DNA of 64,000 nucleotides from an uncultured Bacteroidota bacterium (GCA_902526165.1 CABZKA010000007.1:1-64000), one strand, 5' to 3'; positions 45,726-55,672 are shown, counted from the first letter of the stretch. Numbers and translations are program-made. The notes: generated by a model from the letters alone, not told the origin.

Positions 45726-48125
45726 TTAATTATAGGGATCGACATCAATATTAGTTTTAATTAATCTAAACTCTTTGTATGAGTTAAACTTTTTTAATAA
45801 TGTAGATATAATTTTTTTTATTGATATCAGATTTTCTTCTGGTTTTATTTTTATTAATAAGTTCATCAAAAATTCATTTTTTATTTTGGAAACAAGTGGA
45901 TATTCTGGTCCCAATACTTTCGAGGCTACATTATTTTTTAAAGCATCACCAAACCAATTGGAACCATTATATAATAATTTTCGGTTTTTTGACCTAAATT
46001 TTATTTTGATCAATTTTATGTATGGTGGGTAACTAAATTCTTTTCTTAGTCCTAATTCTCTTTTGTAATAATTCAGATCATCATTTAATTTTAGTTTTCT
46101 ATTTAAACTATGATTAATATTTTTTGTTTGTATTAACACCCTTCCTTGTGATTTTGATCTACCTGCTCTGCCAGAAACCTGTCTTATTATTTGAAAATAT
46201 TTCTCATTAGCTCTAAAATCTGGATAGTTCAATAAAAAATCAGATTCAATCACACAAACCAATGAAACGTTACTAAAATCTAAACCTTTAGTTACCATTT
46301 GGGTACCTATTAAAATATCAAACTCTCTCTCTTCAAACCCATTAATTAAAGATTTAAAACCTTTCTTGGACCTAGTTGAATCATAATCTAATCTGGCAAC
46401 TTTGCTATTAGGAAATTGTCTTTGAATCTCATCTTCGATGAGTTGTGTACCAACTCCCCTTTTCTCAAGTGCGGGAAGACCACAACTTGAACAGTTTTTC
46501 CTCATTGGTTCATTGTGTCCACAATAATGACATCTTAAAGAATTAGAGTTAAGATGATATGTTAAACTTATATCACAATTTGGACAATCTTCAACCTCAT
46601 TGCATGCACCACACTGCAGAAAGGTTGAGTATCCTCTTCTATTTCTAAAAATTATGACCTGTTCATTATTTTCAATTCTTAATTTAATTTGATTTATTAT
46701 TTCATCATTAAATAATTTTTTTTCTGATGAATGATCAAAAAAGATAATTTCTGGTGGTTGAAAACCACCAAATCTTTCATTTAAATTAACTATTGAGTAT
46801 TTTTTAATTAATGTATTGTGGTATGATTCTAAGCTTGGGGTTGCTGAACCTAATATGGTTGAGCAATTAAGAATTTTTGATAAATAAACTGCAATATCTC
46901 TGGAATTGTAAAATGGTACTTTTTGGGTTTGTTTGTATGAATTTTCATGTTCTTCATCAACTATTATCAAACCATTATTTTTTAAAGGAAGGAAAACCGC
47001 TGACCTTGCTCCTAAAATAATATAAGGTTTATTTGTATTTAAGATTTTTTTCCAAATCTCATATCTAGTTTGTGAATTTATAGATGAATGATAAACAATT
47101 AATTCTTCATCAAAAAACGAGTTTAATCTTGTCACAAGCTGTGTAGTCAGTGCTATTTCTGGTACTAGAAAAAGTACAGACTTTCCTATAGATAATTGAT
47201 TTCTAATATGCTCAACATAAATTTCAGTTTTACCTGAGGATGTTACACCATGAAAAAGAATTACTTTGTGTTTCCTAATTTCTTTTTCAATTTGTTCAAA
47301 AGCAGTTTTTTGGTTCGTTGATAATTTTATTTTATTATTTGTTTTTTTTGATATTTCTTGGGTCCTTAATATATTTTTTTTTGTGCTAATTAGTGCATTA
47401 GATTTTATTAGAGATTTAATAGCTGAGTCCGATATATTAAGTTTATTAATTATTCTTTTTTTACTGATTTCATTTCCTTTAAATAAAAAAAATTGATCTA
47501 TAATTTTTTTTTGAAGTGGCGTTTTAGCTAATTCGTAAGCATTCAAAGATTGATTAATTTTCAAATAAGTTTTCATTATTGGTTTGTAATAATCAAACAC
47601 CTCCTCGTTCAAAATAATTTTGTTTTTTTCAATCAACTCATTGATAGATTTTATTGATTCTTTTCCAAAAACTCTTACTATATCCTTTAAACTTATCTCA
47701 ATCTGTTCACTAATATTTTTTAAGATCAAGTTAGCCTTATCAGATATTTCAAAATTATTTTTTTCTTCCGATGTCTTAATAACAGTCTCACTTTTAACTA
47801 AAAGCATTTTAGGTAATGCGGTTTGATAAACTTTTCCAATTGGACACAAATAATAATCACTAATCCACTTAAATAAATTAATTTGTTCAATGGAAATACA
47901 TGGGGAATCATCAATAATGAACTCTATTTCCTTTAAATTGAAATCATATTGTTTATTTATAAATTTTTGAATAACAACAGCTGTATATAATTTTTTTTGT
48001 CCAAAGCTTACAATTATTCTAGATCCTATCTCTAACTTCTCAAATTCTAGTTTAGATACAACATAATCAAATGTTTGACTCAACGGAATAGGGATTACTA
48101 CCTCAACTGTATGTATATCAGACAA
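45726..48125 (-). CDS. priA: Primosomal protein N' (PriA helicase)
   Basis: PriA restarts stalled replication forks. The 799-residue protein has the N-terminal DNA-binding domain, Walker A FHGVTSSGKTEIY (about residues 296-308), DEEH box IIVDEEHENSYKQ, the zinc-binding insert with paired Cys (CGACNEVEDCPNC ... CHYCGHNE ... CSSCG, about residues 510-560) and helicase motifs GTQMVTKGLDF, VSGRAGRSKSQGRVLIQT. The start appears to be TTG at 48125. It is divergent from rdgB. Confidence 0.95.
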   Translation of the reverse strand: MSDIHTVEVVIPIPLSQTFDYVVSKLEFEKLEIGSRIIVSFGQKKLYTAVVIQKFINKQYDFNLKEIEFIIDDSPCISIEQINLFKWISDYYLCPIGKVYQTALPKMLLVKSETVIKTSEEKNNFEISDKANLILKNISEQIEISLKDIVRVFGKESIKSINELIEKNKIILNEEVFDYYKPIMKTYLKINQSLNAYELAKTPLQKKIIDQFFLFKGNEISKKRIINKLNISDSAIKSLIKSNALISTKKNILRTQEISKKTNNKIKLSTNQKTAFEQIEKEIRKHKVILFHGVTSSGKTEIYVEHIRNQLSIGKSVLFLVPEIALTTQLVTRLNSFFDEELIVYHSSINSQTRYEIWKKILNTNKPYIILGARSAVFLPLKNNGLIIVDEEHENSYKQTQKVPFYNSRDIAVYLSKILNCSTILGSATPSLESYHNTLIKKYSIVNLNERFGGFQPPEIIFFDHSSEKKLFNDEIINQIKLRIENNEQVIIFRNRRGYSTFLQCGACNEVEDCPNCDISLTYHLNSNSLRCHYCGHNEPMRKNCSSCGLPALEKRGVGTQLIEDEIQRQFPNSKVARLDYDSTRSKKGFKSLINGFEEREFDILIGTQMVTKGLDFSNVSLVCVIESDFLLNYPDFRANEKYFQIIRQVSGRAGRSKSQGRVLIQTKNINHSLNRKLKLNDDLNYYKRELGLRKEFSYPPYIKLIKIKFRSKNRKLLYNGSNWFGDALKNNVASKVLGPEYPLVSKIKNEFLMNLLIKIKPEENLISIKKIISTLLKKFNSYKEFRLIKTNIDVDPYN

Positions 48126-48167
48126 TGTATATTTTGTTTTGGTTAATTTAGCAATTTAATAGAATTT

Positions 48168-48752
48168 ATGGAACTTATTATTGCCAGTAGTAACCAAAAT
48201 AAATTGCTAGAGTTTAAAAAAATTTTAGGAGATAAAATTACTTTATATAATTTGAGTGATTATAATATAAATAAAGAAATTCCTGAGGATGAAGACACAA
48301 TTAAAAAAAATGCAATGTTTAAAGCAAAATTTATTTATAATCAAACAGGTAAAAATGTTTTTGCTGATGACACTGGCTTGGAAATTGATTCATTAAATGG
48401 TGAACCAGGTGTTTATTCAGCAAGGTATTCTGGTAAAGAAAAAAATTCTGAAAAAAACATACAGTTAGTATTAAATAATCTTAAAAATAAAATTGATAGA
48501 AATGCAAGGTTTAAGACAATTATTTCATTAATTCATGACGGTAAATGCTTCAATTTCGAAGGTATAGTTAATGGGAAAATTACACTCCAGAGGAGAGGAA
48601 TTAATGGTTTTGGTTATGACTCAATTTTTCAACCAAAAGGTTATTCAATGACATTTGGAGAAATGGAAAATGAAGAAAAAAATAAAATTAGCCACAGATC
48701 AATAGCAATTAATAAAATGATCAATTATTTAAAAGAAAATAATTTATTGTAA
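48168..48752 (+). CDS. rdgB: dITP/XTP pyrophosphatase (RdgB/HAM1)
   Basis: A house-cleaning enzyme that hydrolyses dITP and XTP to monophosphates. The 194-residue protein has SSNQNKLLEFKKIL, FADDTGLEIDSLNGEPGVYSARYSG, and GFGYDSIFQPKGY, the family motifs in order. It is followed by the CarboxypepD_reg protein 10 bases later. Confidence 0.95.
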   Translation: MELIIASSNQNKLLEFKKILGDKITLYNLSDYNINKEIPEDEDTIKKNAMFKAKFIYNQTGKNVFADDTGLEIDSLNGEPGVYSARYSGKEKNSEKNIQLVLNNLKNKIDRNARFKTIISLIHDGKCFNFEGIVNGKITLQRRGINGFGYDSIFQPKGYSMTFGEMENEEKNKISHRSIAINKMINYLKENNLL

Positions 48753-48761
48753 GTTTATTAT

Positions 48762-49523
48762 ATGAGGATAATAAATGTTTTTATTATAATTTTCTTAAGT
48801 ACAACTTGCTTGATATTCTCACAAGACTTGGTAATTGGTGTTGTAGAAAATGATGCAGATTCTAAACCAATTTCGAACGTCCACGTAATCAATTTAAATA
48901 AGGTTGAGGGAACAATAACAAATAAATTAGGTGAGTTTGAAATTAAGGCTGATGTTAATGATACCTTATTCTTTTCATATTTAGGTTTTAAGTCAATAAA
49001 AATCAGAGTAACCAATGACTTGATAAAATTTCAGAAATCAAAGATTAGATTAACTGAACTTGCATATGCATTAGAAGAAGTGGTTGTCAGCCCCTATCAA
49101 CTAACTGGCTATTTAGAAATTGATGCTAGAAATATCCCCCTAAGTAAAACATATCGATACAACATTCCAGGTCTTCCAAGCAAAGGATATGAAGCAGGAT
49201 CTAGTAGTCCAGGTGCAATTAGTAAAGTTTTTGCTGCTATATTCAATCCAGTTGATTTTCTGTATAATATCTTCGGAAAAAAACCCAAGCAAATGAATAA
49301 GCTTAAATTAATGAAAGAAGATTATCAAATTAGAGAACTTTTAAGCACAAAATTTGATCGTGAAACTTTAGTAGAATTACTGCAAATAGATAAGTTTGAC
49401 ATTGATGAAATTCTTAGAAATTGCAGTTATTCAGAGAGTTTTATCTTATCAGCAAATGACTTACAGATTCTTCAAGCTATAAGTCAATGTTATGAGGAAT
49501 TCAAACTACTTAACAGAAAATAA
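48762..49523 (+). CDS. Exported carboxypeptidase-regulatory-like domain protein
   Basis: A 253-residue protein with a signal peptide (residues 1-20, ending IFSQ) and an N-terminal CarboxypepD_reg-like beta-sandwich (VIGVVENDADSKPISNVHVIN ... LFFSYLGFKSIKI, about residues 22-95), the domain at the start of many TonB-dependent receptors. No receptor barrel follows: the rest is a helical domain with a Pro/Gly/Ser-rich link (PGLPSKGYEAGSSSPGA). Flavobacteria commonly have such a protein next to purB. Function unknown; periplasmic location inferred. Confidence 0.8.
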   Translation: MRIINVFIIIFLSTTCLIFSQDLVIGVVENDADSKPISNVHVINLNKVEGTITNKLGEFEIKADVNDTLFFSYLGFKSIKIRVTNDLIKFQKSKIRLTELAYALEEVVVSPYQLTGYLEIDARNIPLSKTYRYNIPGLPSKGYEAGSSSPGAISKVFAAIFNPVDFLYNIFGKKPKQMNKLKLMKEDYQIRELLSTKFDRETLVELLQIDKFDIDEILRNCSYSESFILSANDLQILQAISQCYEEFKLLNRK

Positions 49524-49543
49524 ATTTCTTTTCTGATATATAT

Positions 49544-49551
49544 TATCTTTG
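49544..49551 (+). promoter_or_regulatory. -7 promoter element for purB, leaderless or nearly so
   Basis: TATCTTTG, in the same 12-base context (TATCTTTGCATC) as the folE promoter, seven bases before the purB ATG. The transcript would begin at or within a base or two of the start codon. Confidence 0.6.
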
Positions 49552-49558
49552 CATCATC

Positions 49559-50920
49559 ATGAGCGAAAGAATTAATTCAATCTCACCAATTGACGGAAGA
49601 TATTTTGACAGAGTCCAAGTACTATCTAATTTCTTCTCAGAAAAAGCATTAATCAAATACAGGATAAGGATTGAAATTGAATACTTTATTTCCTTATCTG
49701 CTTTAAAGATTAAAGAATTCAATGGTTGGAATAAACAAAATAATATCATTTTAAGAAAATTATACCAAGACTTCAACGAGGAAGATGCATTGGAAATAAA
49801 AAGAATTGAAAAAATTACAAATCATGATGTTAAGGCTTGTGAATATTTTTTAAAAAATAAATTCAAATTTCTAGGATTTGAAAAATTTTCTGAATTTATT
49901 CACTTTGGACTAACTTCCCAAGATATTAACAATACTGCAATACCTTTACTAATTAAAGATTATTTAGAATTTAATAATAAGGACGATAATAACATAGGGT
50001 ACTTCGCGCAAATTGTGATGTTAATTAATAAAATTGAGGAAAAATCAAAAAAATATAAAAATATTTCGATGTTGGCTAAAACACATGGTCAACCAGCATC
50101 ACCAACAAAACTAGGTAAAGAATTCAGAGTTTTCTCGACAAGAATCATTGAACAAATTAAATTTTTAAAGAAAATTCCGTATTCAGCTAAATTTGGGGGT
50201 GCAACTGGAAATTTTAATGCCCATCACGTAGCTTACCCTAAAATTAATTGGGAAAAATTTGCCAACAATTTTGTAAGTCGTTTAGGGCTAAAATTATCTT
50301 ATCCTACCACCCAAATTGAACACTATGATAATTTAGCTACTTTATTTGATAATTTAAAAAGGATTAACAACATAATTATTGATTTTAATAAAGATATGTG
50401 GCTGTATATTTCAATGGACTATTTTAAACAAAAAATTAAAAAAGATGAAATTGGTTCATCAGCAATGCCACATAAAGTGAACCCTATTGATTTTGAAAAC
50501 TCAGAAGGTAATTTGGGAATAGCTAATTCTATATTCAATCACTTATCATCAAAACTTCCAATATCAAGGCTTCAAAGAGATTTAACAGACAGTACTGTTT
50601 TAAGAAATATAGGAGTTCCCATGGCACACTCAATTGTTGGAATCAAGTCTACAATAAAAGGTATTGATAAACTTCTTGTAAATCGTGAGAAAATTGATGA
50701 GGAATTAAATAAAAACTGGATTGTAATTTCGGAAGGCATACAAACCATACTTAGAAGAGAAGGTTATCCAAACCCATATGAAGAACTTAAGAAACTGACG
50801 AGAAACAATGGGAAAATTGACAAGAATGTTTTTGTGAAATTTATCGAGTCATTGGAAATAGATAAAAATGTAAAAAATGAATTAAAAAAAATAACACCAA
50901 ATAATTATACAGGAATTTGA
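49559..50920 (+). CDS. purB: Adenylosuccinate lyase
   Basis: PurB acts twice in purine synthesis: it releases fumarate from SAICAR and from adenylosuccinate. The 453-residue protein starts ISPIDGRYFDRV and carries KTHGQPASPTKLGKEFR and the fumarase/lyase signature GSSAMPHKVNPIDFENSEGN (about residues 299-318). The start matches the family, which supports the leaderless reading. The stop TGA overlaps the next gene's TTG (TTGA). Confidence 0.97.
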   Translation: MSERINSISPIDGRYFDRVQVLSNFFSEKALIKYRIRIEIEYFISLSALKIKEFNGWNKQNNIILRKLYQDFNEEDALEIKRIEKITNHDVKACEYFLKNKFKFLGFEKFSEFIHFGLTSQDINNTAIPLLIKDYLEFNNKDDNNIGYFAQIVMLINKIEEKSKKYKNISMLAKTHGQPASPTKLGKEFRVFSTRIIEQIKFLKKIPYSAKFGGATGNFNAHHVAYPKINWEKFANNFVSRLGLKLSYPTTQIEHYDNLATLFDNLKRINNIIIDFNKDMWLYISMDYFKQKIKKDEIGSSAMPHKVNPIDFENSEGNLGIANSIFNHLSSKLPISRLQRDLTDSTVLRNIGVPMAHSIVGIKSTIKGIDKLLVNREKIDEELNKNWIVISEGIQTILRREGYPNPYEELKKLTRNNGKIDKNVFVKFIESLEIDKNVKNELKKITPNNYTGI

Positions 50921-51408
50921 AATTAGGAAAAACTAAATTTATTTTATTATTAATATTTATTGCAACTGCTTCGAGGCTAATACCTCATCCTCCAAATTTT
51001 ACTCCAATAACTGCCATAGCTCTATTTTCAATTACTAAGCTTGATAACAAGTTTTTAGCGACTTTAACCCCACTGATCTGTCTATTTGTTTCAGATTTAT
51101 TTTTAGGATTTTACACGATCAATGTATTTGTATACCTTTCATTTGCATTAATAAGTATGTTAGGCTATTACATTGGAAAAATTAACTTAAGTTCCGTATT
51201 TTTTTCAAGCCTAATTTTTTTTGTATTTTCTAACTTTGGTGTGTGGATACTAGGATACCCAAAAACAATTGATGGTTTATTAGCCTGTTATTATGTCGCA
51301 ATACCATTTTTTGGATTTACAATCTTAGGTGATTTAATTTATTCTTTCCTAATTAAATTTATCTACAACAGTTTAAAAGAAAAGGTTGTATCTATTCACT
51401 CAAGTTAG
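50917..51408 (+). CDS. DUF6580-like integral membrane protein
   Basis: A 163-residue protein of about five membrane helices. The start RLIPHPPNFTPITAIALFS is typical of the DUF6580 family of putative membrane proteins in Bacteroidota, which resembles the S components of energy-coupling-factor transporters in layout; that comparison is mine. No function known. The start is TTG, overlapping the purB stop; the 3' end overlaps rmuC by 17 bases. Confidence 0.7.
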   Translation: MKLGKTKFILLLIFIATASRLIPHPPNFTPITAIALFSITKLDNKFLATLTPLICLFVSDLFLGFYTINVFVYLSFALISMLGYYIGKINLSSVFFSSLIFFVFSNFGVWILGYPKTIDGLLACYYVAIPFFGFTILGDLIYSFLIKFIYNSLKEKVVSIHSS

Positions 51409-52498
51409 GCTTTTCGATTATTTCAGAATCCAAATTTAAATTTATTTTTCCTCCAGAAATTCTAGTCACATCTTTATCTATTTTTTTAAATTCTTGTGAT
51501 GATTTATTATAATGATTCACAACAGTTTTAAGCTGTGAGCCCATTTTATCATGATATACTTGATAACTGGACAAATGATTAGATAAATTCCTTACATTCT
51601 TAATTACACTTTCAATCTCTTTTTCAAATTTTAAATTATTTAATGCTTTCATTGTAATTTGAAGCATAGGAAATAAACTCATTGGCGATACTATCATTAC
51701 TTTTTTTAAGTAAGCATATGAAACAAGTTCGCTAGAATTTATTTTTAAACTTCCTACCCTACTATTCAAAAGGTCTTGATAAAGTCCATCTGCTGGTATG
51801 AACATGTATGCATAGTCAAGAGTTTTCTCCTCAGGTCTAATGTATTTAGAGGTTTCATCAATTCTGGCTTTAATATCAGATTTAAATTTTTTTTCCAAAT
51901 CTTTTATTTCATTTTCATCGTTACTTTCAATCATTTTATTGTAATTGTCTAATGAAAATTTTGCGTCAATTGGAATAATCTTATCATTAACATTAATTAT
52001 TGCGTCAACAATCTCACCATTACTAAATGCATGTTGCATTTTAAAAATTTCTGGTGGTAGAACATTAGATAAAAGATTTTCTAGTTGAATTTCACCAAAA
52101 ATTCCACGTTGCTTAGGATTATTTAATATTTTTTCAAGAGATTTCATTTGATTAGCAAAGCTAAGTACCTGTTCATTTGTGTTTTTAATTTTTGCAAGTT
52201 CAGTTGTTACATCTTTTATAATTTTTGATGATTCAGCAAATTGTTTTTGTAGTGATGAGCTTGAAGTAGTTTGAAAATCTAAAATTTCTTTATTAATCGT
52301 CTTTAACTTTGATTCAATTTCTAGCCTACTTTTCTCAGAGTTTTCATTAATTTCTTTTCTAACATCTTGAATTTGATTTGATAGAGTATTTGTTAACTGA
52401 ACTAAATTGTCAGAACTAGAATTATCTGGTCTTTTAAACAAAAAATATATAAGTACTGAAATTATTACAACTAAAAATATGATAATTATTAATTCCAA
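51392..52498 (-). CDS. rmuC: DNA recombination protein RmuC
   Basis: A 368-residue protein: one N-terminal membrane helix (residues 2-19), a coiled coil (about 28-110), then the RmuC nuclease-like domain (GIFGEIQLENLLSNVLPPEIFKMQHAF, IPIDAKFSLDNY, YAYMFIPADGLYQDLL). It limits DNA inversions in E. coli; the exact reaction is unclear. It lies three bases downstream of carB on the same strand. Confidence 0.92.
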   Translation of the reverse strand: MELIIIIFLVVIISVLIYFLFKRPDNSSSDNLVQLTNTLSNQIQDVRKEINENSEKSRLEIESKLKTINKEILDFQTTSSSSLQKQFAESSKIIKDVTTELAKIKNTNEQVLSFANQMKSLEKILNNPKQRGIFGEIQLENLLSNVLPPEIFKMQHAFSNGEIVDAIINVNDKIIPIDAKFSLDNYNKMIESNDENEIKDLEKKFKSDIKARIDETSKYIRPEEKTLDYAYMFIPADGLYQDLLNSRVGSLKINSSELVSYAYLKKVMIVSPMSLFPMLQITMKALNNLKFEKEIESVIKNVRNLSNHLSSYQVYHDKMGSQLKTVVNHYNKSSQEFKKIDKDVTRISGGKINLNLDSEIIEKPNLSE

Positions 52499-52501
52499 CT
52501 T

Positions 52502-55351
52502 TTACTTTGTTAAATACATTTTTCTCCTAGAATAAATTTCATAAAAATCATCGTCCTTCAGATCTTCAATGAATAAAATACTTTCACCCGTACTTTTCAT
52601 TTCAGGACCTAAATTTTTATTTACGTTAGGGAACTTACTAAAAGAAAAAACAGGTTGTTTTATAGCAAACCCATCTAATTTAGATTCAAATTTAAAATCA
52701 CCTATTTTATTTTTTCCTAACATTATTTTAGTTGCATAATTAACATAAGGCTGTTTGTAAGCTTTAGAAATAAAAGGAACTGTCCTGGATGCTCGTGGAT
52801 TTGCTTCAATTATGTAAACAGTATCATCTTTAATAGCAAATTGAATATTGATTAAACCAACTGTTTTCAAAGCGAGAGCTATTTTTTTTGTGTGATCTTT
52901 TATTTGTTGCATGACAAAATCACCCAAATTAAAAGGAGGAAGTGTTGCATTTGAATCACCGGAGTGGATTCCACAAGGCTCAATATGTTCCATAATTCCA
53001 ATTATTTGAACATTTTCACCATCGCAGATGGCATCAGCTTCTGCCTCGATTGCACCATCTAAGTAGTGGTCAAGAAGCAATTTATTATTTGGAATTTTTT
53101 GTAGAAGGTCAACAACATGTTTTTCTAAATCTTCTTTATTAATTACAATTTTCATTCCTTGTCCTCCCAGAACATAGGAAGGTCTGACGAGGATTGGAAA
53201 ATTTAAACTTTCTGACAATTCCAGAGCTTGTTCAGCAGTTTCAGCAACTCCAAATTCTGGATAAGGAATATTATTTTTCTTTAAAAGTTCAGAAAATGAT
53301 CCTCTGTCTTCAGCTAAATCAAGAGATTTAAAAGTAGTTCCAATTATTTTAACTCCATATCTGTCTAACTTTTCAGCTAATTTAAGTGCCGTTTGACCAC
53401 CAAGCTGAACGATGACTCCTTCAGGCTTTTCGTGTTGAATTATTTCATAAATATGTTCCCAAAACACAGGTTCGAAGTAAAGTTTATCAGCTACATCAAA
53501 GTCAGTTGAAACTGTTTCAGGATTACAATTAATCATAATAGTTTCATAACCACACTCTGAGGCTGCAAGAACACCATGAACACAACAATAATCAAATTCA
53601 ATACCTTGACCGATTCTATTTGGACCAGATCCTAAAACAATAATTTTCTTTTTTTTGCTTGAATTACTTTCATTATCTACATAAACATTACCATTATTAT
53701 CTCTAACCTCTTCTTCAAAAGTTGAATAGTAATAGGGTGTAACAGCTTTAAACTCTGCCGCACACGTATCAACAAGCTTATACACTCTGTTCACACCTAA
53801 TTTTTCTCTTTTTTTATAAACTTGACTTTCTAAACATTTTAACATATGAGCAATTTGACGATCAGCAAATCCTTTTTGCTTTGCCTCAAGTAAAAGTTCT
53901 TTATTCAATGATTCAATATTATATTTAGAAATTTCGTCTTCGAGATTTGATAATTCTTCATATTGATTTAAAAACCACAAATCAATCTTTGTTATCTCAT
54001 GAATTCTATTAATTGATATTCCTGCCTTAATCGCATCATAAATAACAAAAACGCGATCCCATGAAGGATTCTTCAATTTATACATTATAGTCTCGTAATC
54101 TCTATATCCTTTTCCGTCTGCTCCAAGACCATTTCGTTTTATTTCTAATGACTGAGTAGCTTTGTGAATAGCCTCTTGAAATGATCTTCCAATAGCCATC
54201 ACCTCTCCTACCGCTTTCATCATCAATCCAACCGTCCTTTCAGAGCCCTCAAACTTATCAAAATTCCATCTTGGTATTTTGACAATGACATAATCGAGCG
54301 TTGGCTCAAATAATGCGGATGTTGACTTTGTTATTTGATTATCTAATTCATCTAATGAATAGCCTATTGCCAGCTTACTTGCGACTTTTGCTATGGGATA
54401 TCCCGTAGCTTTTGATGCAAGGGCAGAAGACCTTGATACTCGTGGGTTAATTTCGATAGCAATAATATCCTCATTGTCATCAGGGCTTACAGCAAATTGT
54501 ACGTTACAACCACCAGCAAAATCACCGATGCTTCTCATCATTTTAATGGCCATATCCCTCATTTTCTGATATGTTGTGTCAGAGAGTGTCATTGCTGGTG
54601 CAACTGTTATTGAATCACCTGTATGAATACCCATAGGGTCCATATTTTCAATAGTACAAATTATCACAACATTATCATTTTTATCCCTCAGCAATTCTAA
54701 TTCATATTCTTTCCAACCAATCAAAGCTTTATCGATCATAACTTCGTGAATTGGAGAAGCTTCAAGTCCTCTATTAAGTAAAGTATCAAACTTTTCTTTT
54801 TCATAGACTATTGAGGCTCCTGTACCACCTAAGGTAAAAGAGGGTCTAACACATAATGGAAATCCAAATTTTTGGGCAATTTCTTTTCCTTTTAGAAAGG
54901 ATGTGGCAGTTTCCGAAGGGGCATAGGGAATGTTGATTTTTTCTAACAATAACCTAAATTTTTCTCTATCCTCTGTTATTTGAATTGCATCTATGTCAAC
55001 ACCAATAACTTCAATATTAAACTCTTCCCAAATACCTTTTTCACCTGCTTCAATACATAAATTCAGGGCAGTCTGCCCACCCATTGTTGGTAAAACAGCA
55101 TCAATTTTATGCTTCTTAAGAATTTTACGAATTGATTTAGTGTTTAAAGGAAGTAAATAAATGTGATCAGCCATGACAGGGTCTGTCATTATAGTGGCGG
55201 GATTTGAATTAATTAAAATCGTTTCAATTCCATCCTCTTTCAATGATCTTAGGGCTTGGGAGCCAGAATAATCAAACTCGCAAGCTTGACCAATTATTAT
55301 TGGTCCCGATCCGATTATGAGTATACTTTTTAGATCTTTTCTTAGAGGCAT
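52502..55351 (-). CDS. carB: Carbamoyl-phosphate synthase large subunit, without MGS domain
   Basis: CarB makes carbamoyl phosphate for pyrimidines and arginine. Two tandem ATP-grasp halves are visible: first IGSGPIIIGQACEFDYSGSQ and RPSFTLGGTGASIV, second LGSGPNRIGQGIEFDYCCVH and RPSYVLGGQGMKIV. The C-terminus stops at residue 949, soon after the second ATP-grasp domain, so the allosteric MGS domain that ends the 1,073-residue E. coli protein is missing. Flavobacterial CarB is often this short as I recall. A terminator-like hairpin lies upstream (55380-55403). Confidence 0.95.
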   Translation of the reverse strand: MPLRKDLKSILIIGSGPIIIGQACEFDYSGSQALRSLKEDGIETILINSNPATIMTDPVMADHIYLLPLNTKSIRKILKKHKIDAVLPTMGGQTALNLCIEAGEKGIWEEFNIEVIGVDIDAIQITEDREKFRLLLEKINIPYAPSETATSFLKGKEIAQKFGFPLCVRPSFTLGGTGASIVYEKEKFDTLLNRGLEASPIHEVMIDKALIGWKEYELELLRDKNDNVVIICTIENMDPMGIHTGDSITVAPAMTLSDTTYQKMRDMAIKMMRSIGDFAGGCNVQFAVSPDDNEDIIAIEINPRVSRSSALASKATGYPIAKVASKLAIGYSLDELDNQITKSTSALFEPTLDYVIVKIPRWNFDKFEGSERTVGLMMKAVGEVMAIGRSFQEAIHKATQSLEIKRNGLGADGKGYRDYETIMYKLKNPSWDRVFVIYDAIKAGISINRIHEITKIDLWFLNQYEELSNLEDEISKYNIESLNKELLLEAKQKGFADRQIAHMLKCLESQVYKKREKLGVNRVYKLVDTCAAEFKAVTPYYYSTFEEEVRDNNGNVYVDNESNSSKKKKIIVLGSGPNRIGQGIEFDYCCVHGVLAASECGYETIMINCNPETVSTDFDVADKLYFEPVFWEHIYEIIQHEKPEGVIVQLGGQTALKLAEKLDRYGVKIIGTTFKSLDLAEDRGSFSELLKKNNIPYPEFGVAETAEQALELSESLNFPILVRPSYVLGGQGMKIVINKEDLEKHVVDLLQKIPNNKLLLDHYLDGAIEAEADAICDGENVQIIGIMEHIEPCGIHSGDSNATLPPFNLGDFVMQQIKDHTKKIALALKTVGLINIQFAIKDDTVYIIEANPRASRTVPFISKAYKQPYVNYATKIMLGKNKIGDFKFESKLDGFAIKQPVFSFSKFPNVNKNLGPEMKSTGESILFIEDLKDDDFYEIYSRRKMYLTK

Positions 55352-55370
55352 AACCGTTTCTCAATATATC

Positions 55371-55410
55371 AAAAAAAAAGGTGTTATTTTTAAAAACAAC
55401 ACCCTTTTTT
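55371..55410 (-). terminator. Bidirectional terminator-like hairpin between rpmH and carB
   Basis: GGTGTT (55380-55385) pairs with AACACC (55398-55403), with a further A/T pairing inside the loop. The minus strand continues into T9 (55379-55371) and the plus strand into T6 after an extra C. It would end rpmH transcripts just 20 bases before the carB start, or act as an attenuator. It is the only convincing intrinsic terminator I see in the window. Confidence 0.7.
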
Positions 55411-55427
55411 GTAATCTTTTTTTCAAC

Positions 55428-55586
55428 TTATTTTTTGTGTCTAAATTCACTGGAGACAGATAATTTTTTCCTGCCTTTTTTTCTCCTTGATGAAAGTACT
55501 TTACGTCCTTCAGCTGTAGACATTCTCTCTCTAAATCCGTGCTTATTTTTTCTTTTTCTATTTGATGGCTGAAACGTTCTTTTCAT
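55428..55586 (-). CDS. rpmH: 50S ribosomal protein L34
   Basis: A 52-residue protein beginning [23 protein letters not shown]34. The ATG at 55586 is the family start; the frame is open upstream to 55613 but no homology is expected there. It ends just before the terminator-like hairpin. Confidence 0.96.
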   Translation of the reverse strand: MKRTFQPSNRKRKNKHGFRERMSTAEGRKVLSSRRKKGRKKLSVSSEFRHKK

Positions 55587-55602
55587 CTCGAATAAATTTC
55601 GC

Positions 55603-55610
55603 CAAATATA
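55603..55610 (-). promoter_or_regulatory. -7 promoter element for rpmH
   Basis: Minus-strand TATATTTG fits TAnnTTTG, 16 bases before the rpmH ATG. No clear -33 TTTG. Confidence 0.55.
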
Positions 55611-55672
55611 CAATAATTGAAATTAATTCATTAATAAAAGTTTTTTTTAATTTTACATAAAAACAATAATAA

